Shown here: piece after piece, positions 6,834-9,630 of the stretch
How positions within the stretch are numbered: position 1 is the stretch's first letter
Layout: each line of letters begins with the position of its first letter
Assembly (NCBI GenBank): GCA_938014865.1
Contig: CALLQJ010000056.1
Coordinates: 1-9,630, forward strand
Direction: 5' to 3'
DNA length: 9,630 nt
DNA from: an uncultured Fastidiosipila sp.
Lineage (GTDB): Bacteria > Bacillota > Clostridia > Saccharofermentanales > Fastidiosipilaceae
Made by a program: the position numbers and the translations under genes
Notes under the pieces: model-generated
Databases searched by the model: none
What the model was told of the DNA's origin: nothing
What the model saw: the letters and a program-made list of their open reading frames with translations, nothing else

Positions 6834-6861
6834 GCTTCGGTTTTCGCAGGCGTCTGATCCC

Positions 6862-8067
6862 TTACGGGGTATGATTTGTGCCGCCCATGACTCCTTCTTC
6901 TATGGCTCTGTAGACCAGGAAGGCCGCGGTATTGATGCGGTGTTCCAGCGTATTCGCATCACTGTATTCTTTTAGCACGGAAATATTATCAAAGGCCGTC
7001 CCCCGGATTCTGTACTCGCTCGAAGCAAAGTTCGGGTCCACATTTTCTTTAAGGTCCGCATAATTATCCGCCGAATAATCGTAGGATTCAAAGAACACAC
7101 AAGGGATCATAAAGCGGTCAAAAGCCCTGTAGTCGGAGGGGAAGCGGCTGATTTCCCGGAAAACAATCTCCGGTGCCGCGTAGCCTTCCCGTTCGTTTTC
7201 ATCAAGTAAAGGATTGCTGATTTTATAGGTAGACTGATTCTGATAAAGGGTCTCGCCGGCAATCGTATAAAGCGGTTCACCCAAGGCAATGTCCGCGATT
7301 TCATAGGCCGGCTGGCGGAGAATATATTTCTGCCCGGGATAGGTCGACGACCAGCCCGCGTTGGCATAAAGCTTTTCTCCGGCATAAAGGCTGCGGAATT
7401 CGTAAAAGCAATTCGTGATCTGAATATCGCGCTCCGACATGCTGCCGACATAGGTTTTCGCACCGGCCGAACCGCTGAAGCCGCCGCCGAAAGCGACTAA
7501 AATCACATCAAAGCCCATTTGTTCCCGCTTCAGATGCCGGGCCAGCTGCAGCAGGGCCCCGACACCGGAGGCATTGTCGGAAATGCCGTCGGCTCCTTCT
7601 TCGGCCAGCGGGTCGCTGTCATAACGGGCACCGACAATCACCTGCCGGCGAAAAAGCCCGTCTTCTGCTTTTGCTCTGTATTTATAAACATCGTAGTCAT
7701 ATTGTTCAATCACATCGGGATTGGCCGTAAATCCGAAACCGGGAATCCTTACGATAATATTGCGGCTGCTCTTCCCGCCGCCGAGCGGCACCGTCTGCGT
7801 TTCGGGCACAAAGCCGATCTTTTTGAATTCATTATAAATGTAGTCACCGGTCTGTTTCTCTGCCTCACTCCCCGCTTCACGCCGCGGCCAGGACGCTGCA
7901 ATTTTCAAAGCGGCATTCGCGCCGTAAGAACCGAAACGGGAAAGCAGATGCACGCTTCTTTTCGATCCGCACGAAACGAGGGGAATCAGCAAAAGCGCAA
8001 GAGAAAGCGACAAAAGGCCCTTGGCCTTCTTGCCGGCTTTATGATATTTGCTCGCAGTACTCTTCAT
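6862..8067 (-). CDS. Lipoprotein with M28 zinc-peptidase fold, catalytic residues missing
   Basis: Residues 1-33 form a lipoprotein signal (basic start, hydrophobic core, lipobox LVSC with C33), so the mature protein should be anchored outside the cell membrane. The rest of its 401 residues follows the M28 aminopeptidase pattern: NIIVRIPG near 103, VIVGARYDSD (143-152), GISDNASGVGALLQLARHL (161-179) and VILVAFGGGFSGSAGAKTYV (188-206). In active M28 enzymes the first block is GAHYDS, the third GAEExGLxGS, and a late YHTxxD supplies the last ligand. Here the first zinc His is Arg148, the Glu pair is replaced within GGGFSG (194-199), and the late motif reads NYADLKENVD. Only the Asp of SDNASG (D164) is kept. 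It is therefore a predicted pseudoenzyme, perhaps a binding protein. The ATG at 8067 has GGAGG about 12 nt upstream. It stands alone, with its own promoter and terminator. Confidence 0.85.
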   Translation of the reverse strand: MKSTASKYHKAGKKAKGLLSLSLALLLIPLVSCGSKRSVHLLSRFGSYGANAALKIAASWPRREAGSEAEKQTGDYIYNEFKKIGFVPETQTVPLGGGKSSRNIIVRIPGFGFTANPDVIEQYDYDVYKYRAKAEDGLFRRQVIVGARYDSDPLAEEGADGISDNASGVGALLQLARHLKREQMGFDVILVAFGGGFSGSAGAKTYVGSMSERDIQITNCFYEFRSLYAGEKLYANAGWSSTYPGQKYILRQPAYEIADIALGEPLYTIAGETLYQNQSTYKISNPLLDENEREGYAAPEIVFREISRFPSDYRAFDRFMIPCVFFESYDYSADNYADLKENVDPNFASSEYRIRGTAFDNISVLKEYSDANTLEHRINTAAFLVYRAIEEGVMGGTNHTP

Positions 8068-8125
8068 CGTTATCGTTTTCCTCCGTCACGGAAAGAGCAG
8101 TGGGCTCTCATTAACAACGTTCGCT

Positions 8126-8156
8126 TTTCCGTTAAGAAAAATCACGTTTCCGTTAA
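8126..8156. repeat. Direct repeat TTTCCGTTAA, two copies 21 bp apart
   Basis: The 10-mer TTTCCGTTAA occurs at 8126-8135 and at 8147-8156. The start-to-start distance of 21 bp is two helical turns, so both would face the same side of the DNA. They fall within the predicted leader of the leftward gene. This may be a regulator site, or chance in an AT-rich stretch. Confidence 0.4.
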
Positions 8157-8173
8157 AAACTTCGTATTTCGTG

Positions 8174-8202
8174 ATTATACCGAAAAAAGCCGAAGATTAA
8201 AA
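8174..8202 (-). promoter_or_regulatory. Possible promoter of the M28-like lipoprotein gene
   Basis: On the minus strand a perfect TATAAT occupies 8179-8174. At 17-nt spacing the -35 position (8202-8197) reads TTTTAA, only three of six matches. The predicted start near 8167 would give an untranslated leader of about 100 nt. The -10 overlaps one arm (CGTGATT, 8170-8176) of an inverted repeat whose other arm is AATCACG at 8140-8146. Confidence 0.45.
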
Positions 8203-8272
8203 CAAGAAGAGCCGTTTCGGCAAACATGCCTTCACAAAATCCTTTACGACGCTCCGGAAAATCTGAAACGGA

Positions 8273-8288
8273 TTTAATAATTATTAAA
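8273..8288. repeat. 16-bp perfect AT-rich palindrome
   Basis: TTTAATAATTATTAAA reads the same on both strands. It lies about 80 nt upstream of the PBP5-like gene, just ahead of a possible -10. It could be an operator, but perfect palindromes of only A and T also arise easily by chance. Confidence 0.35.
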
Positions 8289-8369
8289 ATCTTAACCCCT
8301 GAATTCTTCGGATGTATTACAATAATTATATCTGTCCGGGAAGCTGCATGTCGAAAAGGGGGTTTGCTA

Positions 8370-9630
8370 ATGTTCAGAATCAAAAAGCATCGTAAACGCC
8401 TTCTTTCCGTCATGCTTTCACTTCTGATCTCCCTTTCTTTTTTCAATTTGCTTCCCTTGTCCGCTGTCCGTGCGGCCGAAGCTGCAGAACATCCTGCTTC
8501 GTATCCGGACAGGCTCTTTGCCGGAGAAACGACGCCCGGCGAAAACCCCTCGGACTGGCAGCTGCAGATGGACATCGCACAGGATGCCTGCTATGTCTTT
8601 GACCTGGAGCGAAACGGGGTGCTCTTTGAAAAGAACGCCGGCGAACAGCGCCGCGGGCCCCTGGCCGTCAATATTATGCTGAGCCTTTTGGCTTTGGAAA
8701 ACCTCGACAGCAGCATTCCGCTGACGGTAAGCCGGGAGATCTCGGATCTCTCGTCCGAAGAAAACATTCTGGCGCTGCGCTTTGATGCCGGGACACGCTA
8801 CAAACCGGACTACCTTTTATATGCCCTTTTGCTTTATGATTCCGGCGCCGCCGCCAAAATGCTCGGCGAGGCGCTTTATGAAGATACCGAGAAGCTTGTC
8901 GAAAGCATGAACAAAAGAGCGCGGGCCATCGGCCTTGATAAGACGGATTATTTCACCCGGGACGGCGAAAAGGTCGAAGCCTATACCTCTTTAAGTGATT
9001 TAGGCCGTTTAATGGCCCTGGCCTATTCCAATAAGACCTTTCTGGATATTTTCCGTACGCAGTCCGTAACCTATGTCCAGGACAACACCCTGCCGAGCAT
9101 TCTGGAAAACCGTCTGCATTCAGCCTGGACCTGGAGCAATGATTTAATTAAAGGCGCGGTCCTGGCCGGCGACAAGAGCATCAACACGATGGCCTTTCAG
9201 GCCGACGGTCCAGATTATTCGATTATTGTCTTAACGGCAAGCAACCGCACGCCGATGATCCGCAATCAGGATCTTATCAACGCGTCCATACGCGAAGTCA
9301 TCGATATCATCGAAGCGGTCTTTGATTATTATGAAAAATCCGTTCTGGTCCGCCGCGGCGAGCACTGCAAAGACATCGTGCAGCAGGACGGCATTACCAT
9401 CAGTTTAAATTATCTGGACACGGCCTATTACCTCAGGCCACAGGCGGCGGCCGACTATACGCCGACCCTGCAGCTCTCGGTCTCGGATACCATCACGCTG
9501 CCGGTGATTGCGGGCCAGCGCCTCGGTCAGATGACCTTTATTATGCCCGACTCCACCCGCTACGTGGTCAATGTCGGCTCGGCCAAGGATATTTTCTCGC
9601 AGAACTCAACCTTGGACAGCATGCTCAGCG
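8370..9630 (+). CDS. PBP5/DacA-like S11 carboxypeptidase homologue lacking active-site motifs, partial
   Basis: The only rightward gene starts at ATG 8370 behind AAAAGGGGG (8354-8362) and stays open to the window end, giving 420 codons so far. Residues 1-35 are an export signal (FRIKKHRKR, then a hydrophobic core ending SAVRA before AEAAE). The body follows the S11 D,D-carboxypeptidase fold: YVFDLERNGVLFEKNAGEQRR, then MLSLLALEN, LLYALLLYDSGAAAKMLGEAL, ESMNKRARAIGLDKT and YTSLSDLGRLMALAYSNKTF, then a beta-rich C-terminal part like the PBP5 domain 2. The active-site triad is gone. The SxxK position reads LAVN (98-101), SxN reads DSG (157-159), and KTG reads KGA (261-263). Family enzymes trim the terminal D-Ala of peptidoglycan stem peptides; this one should not, but may still bind the wall or a partner. 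The reading frame itself is intact, so this is substitution, not decay. The C-terminal anchor, if any, is beyond the edge. Confidence 0.85.
   Translation, partial: MFRIKKHRKRLLSVMLSLLISLSFFNLLPLSAVRAAEAAEHPASYPDRLFAGETTPGENPSDWQLQMDIAQDACYVFDLERNGVLFEKNAGEQRRGPLAVNIMLSLLALENLDSSIPLTVSREISDLSSEENILALRFDAGTRYKPDYLLYALLLYDSGAAAKMLGEALYEDTEKLVESMNKRARAIGLDKTDYFTRDGEKVEAYTSLSDLGRLMALAYSNKTFLDIFRTQSVTYVQDNTLPSILENRLHSAWTWSNDLIKGAVLAGDKSINTMAFQADGPDYSIIVLTASNRTPMIRNQDLINASIREVIDIIEAVFDYYEKSVLVRRGEHCKDIVQQDGITISLNYLDTAYYLRPQAAADYTPTLQLSVSDTITLPVIAGQRLGQMTFIMPDSTRYVVNVGSAKDIFSQNSTLDSMLS

Larger units (their letters stand above)
8068..8369. other. Divergent intergenic region between two exported pseudoenzymes
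   Basis: These 302 nt separate the start codons of the M28-like and PBP5-like genes and must hold both promoters. The region is AT-rich compared with the genes beside it. I see a consensus -10 for the leftward gene, a direct repeat TTTCCGTTAA, an inverted pair AATCACG/CGTGATT overlapping that -10, and a 16-bp AT-rich palindrome nearer the rightward gene. Reading frames that cross this region have no family resemblance or ribosome binding site, and I do not call a gene here. The rightward promoter is not clear; TACAAT at 8318-8323 is a candidate -10 without a good -35. Confidence 0.6.

Noticed and set aside
8153..8575. Minus-strand 140-codon frame across the divergent region and the PBP5-like N-terminus
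   Set aside because: It overlaps a clear signal-peptide gene on the other strand, has no domain and no ribosome binding site.
8901..8915. SMNK in the PBP5-like protein (within VESMNKRA) as a possible alternative SxxK motif
   Set aside because: It aligns with the ordinary family segment MNxKAxxLG after the SxN motif, far from the active-site serine position, so it does not rescue catalysis.
1..9630. CRISPR arrays, tRNA/rRNA genes, riboswitches, IS elements or phage genes
   Set aside because: I found no regularly spaced repeats, no cloverleaf-like or rRNA sequence, no known riboswitch core, no transposase or integrase motifs and no terminal inverted repeats by eye.

Overview
The window looks like chromosomal DNA of a Gram-positive anaerobe-type Firmicute (Bacillota, probably class Clostridia). 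The reasons are the hrcA-grpE-dnaK order behind a perfect CIRCE operator, AGGAGG-type ribosome binding sites, a hemW gene just upstream of hrcA, and a PBP5-type exported protein. I cannot name a genus. There are no RNA genes, CRISPR arrays, insertion sequences or attachment sites. Every gene but the last is on the minus strand, so reading order runs from high to low coordinates.

Region 1 (1-2004, minus): the class I heat-shock operon hrcA-grpE-dnaK. The dnaK gene runs off the left edge after 60 codons. The CIRCE inverted repeat at 1978-2004 is the binding site of HrcA itself, so the operon should be autoregulated. GrpE is the nucleotide exchange factor of DnaK.

Region 2 (2127-6692, minus): one tightly packed gene string, in reading order a short NfeD-like membrane protein, an SPFH/stomatin-like membrane protein, an AAA/ABC-type ATPase, a DUF4276/TOPRIM-like protein, and HemW. 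The four junctions are 0 nt, 2 nt, a 1-nt overlap (TGATG) and a 4-nt overlap (ATGA). The NfeD-SPFH pair is a well-known membrane module (like YbbJ-QmcA). The ATPase/TOPRIM-like pair has the architecture of OLD-, Gabija- and PARIS-type nuclease systems, and I judge it the best candidate for an undescribed defence-like or stress system here. It is inserted without any gap between a membrane-scaffold module and a heme chaperone gene.

Region 3 (6804-9630): two divergently transcribed exported proteins. The leftward one (6862-8067) is a lipoprotein with the M28 zinc-aminopeptidase fold. It lacks most of the metal ligands and the catalytic glutamate, and is followed by a clear rho-independent terminator. 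The rightward one (8370 to the window end) is a PBP5/DacA-like S11 D,D-carboxypeptidase homologue with a signal peptide, in which the SxxK, SxN and KTG motifs are all replaced. Two back-to-back secreted pseudoenzymes is the second striking feature of the window. The 302-nt divergent region between them holds a consensus TATAAT box for the leftward gene, a 10-bp direct repeat and a 16-bp AT-rich palindrome.
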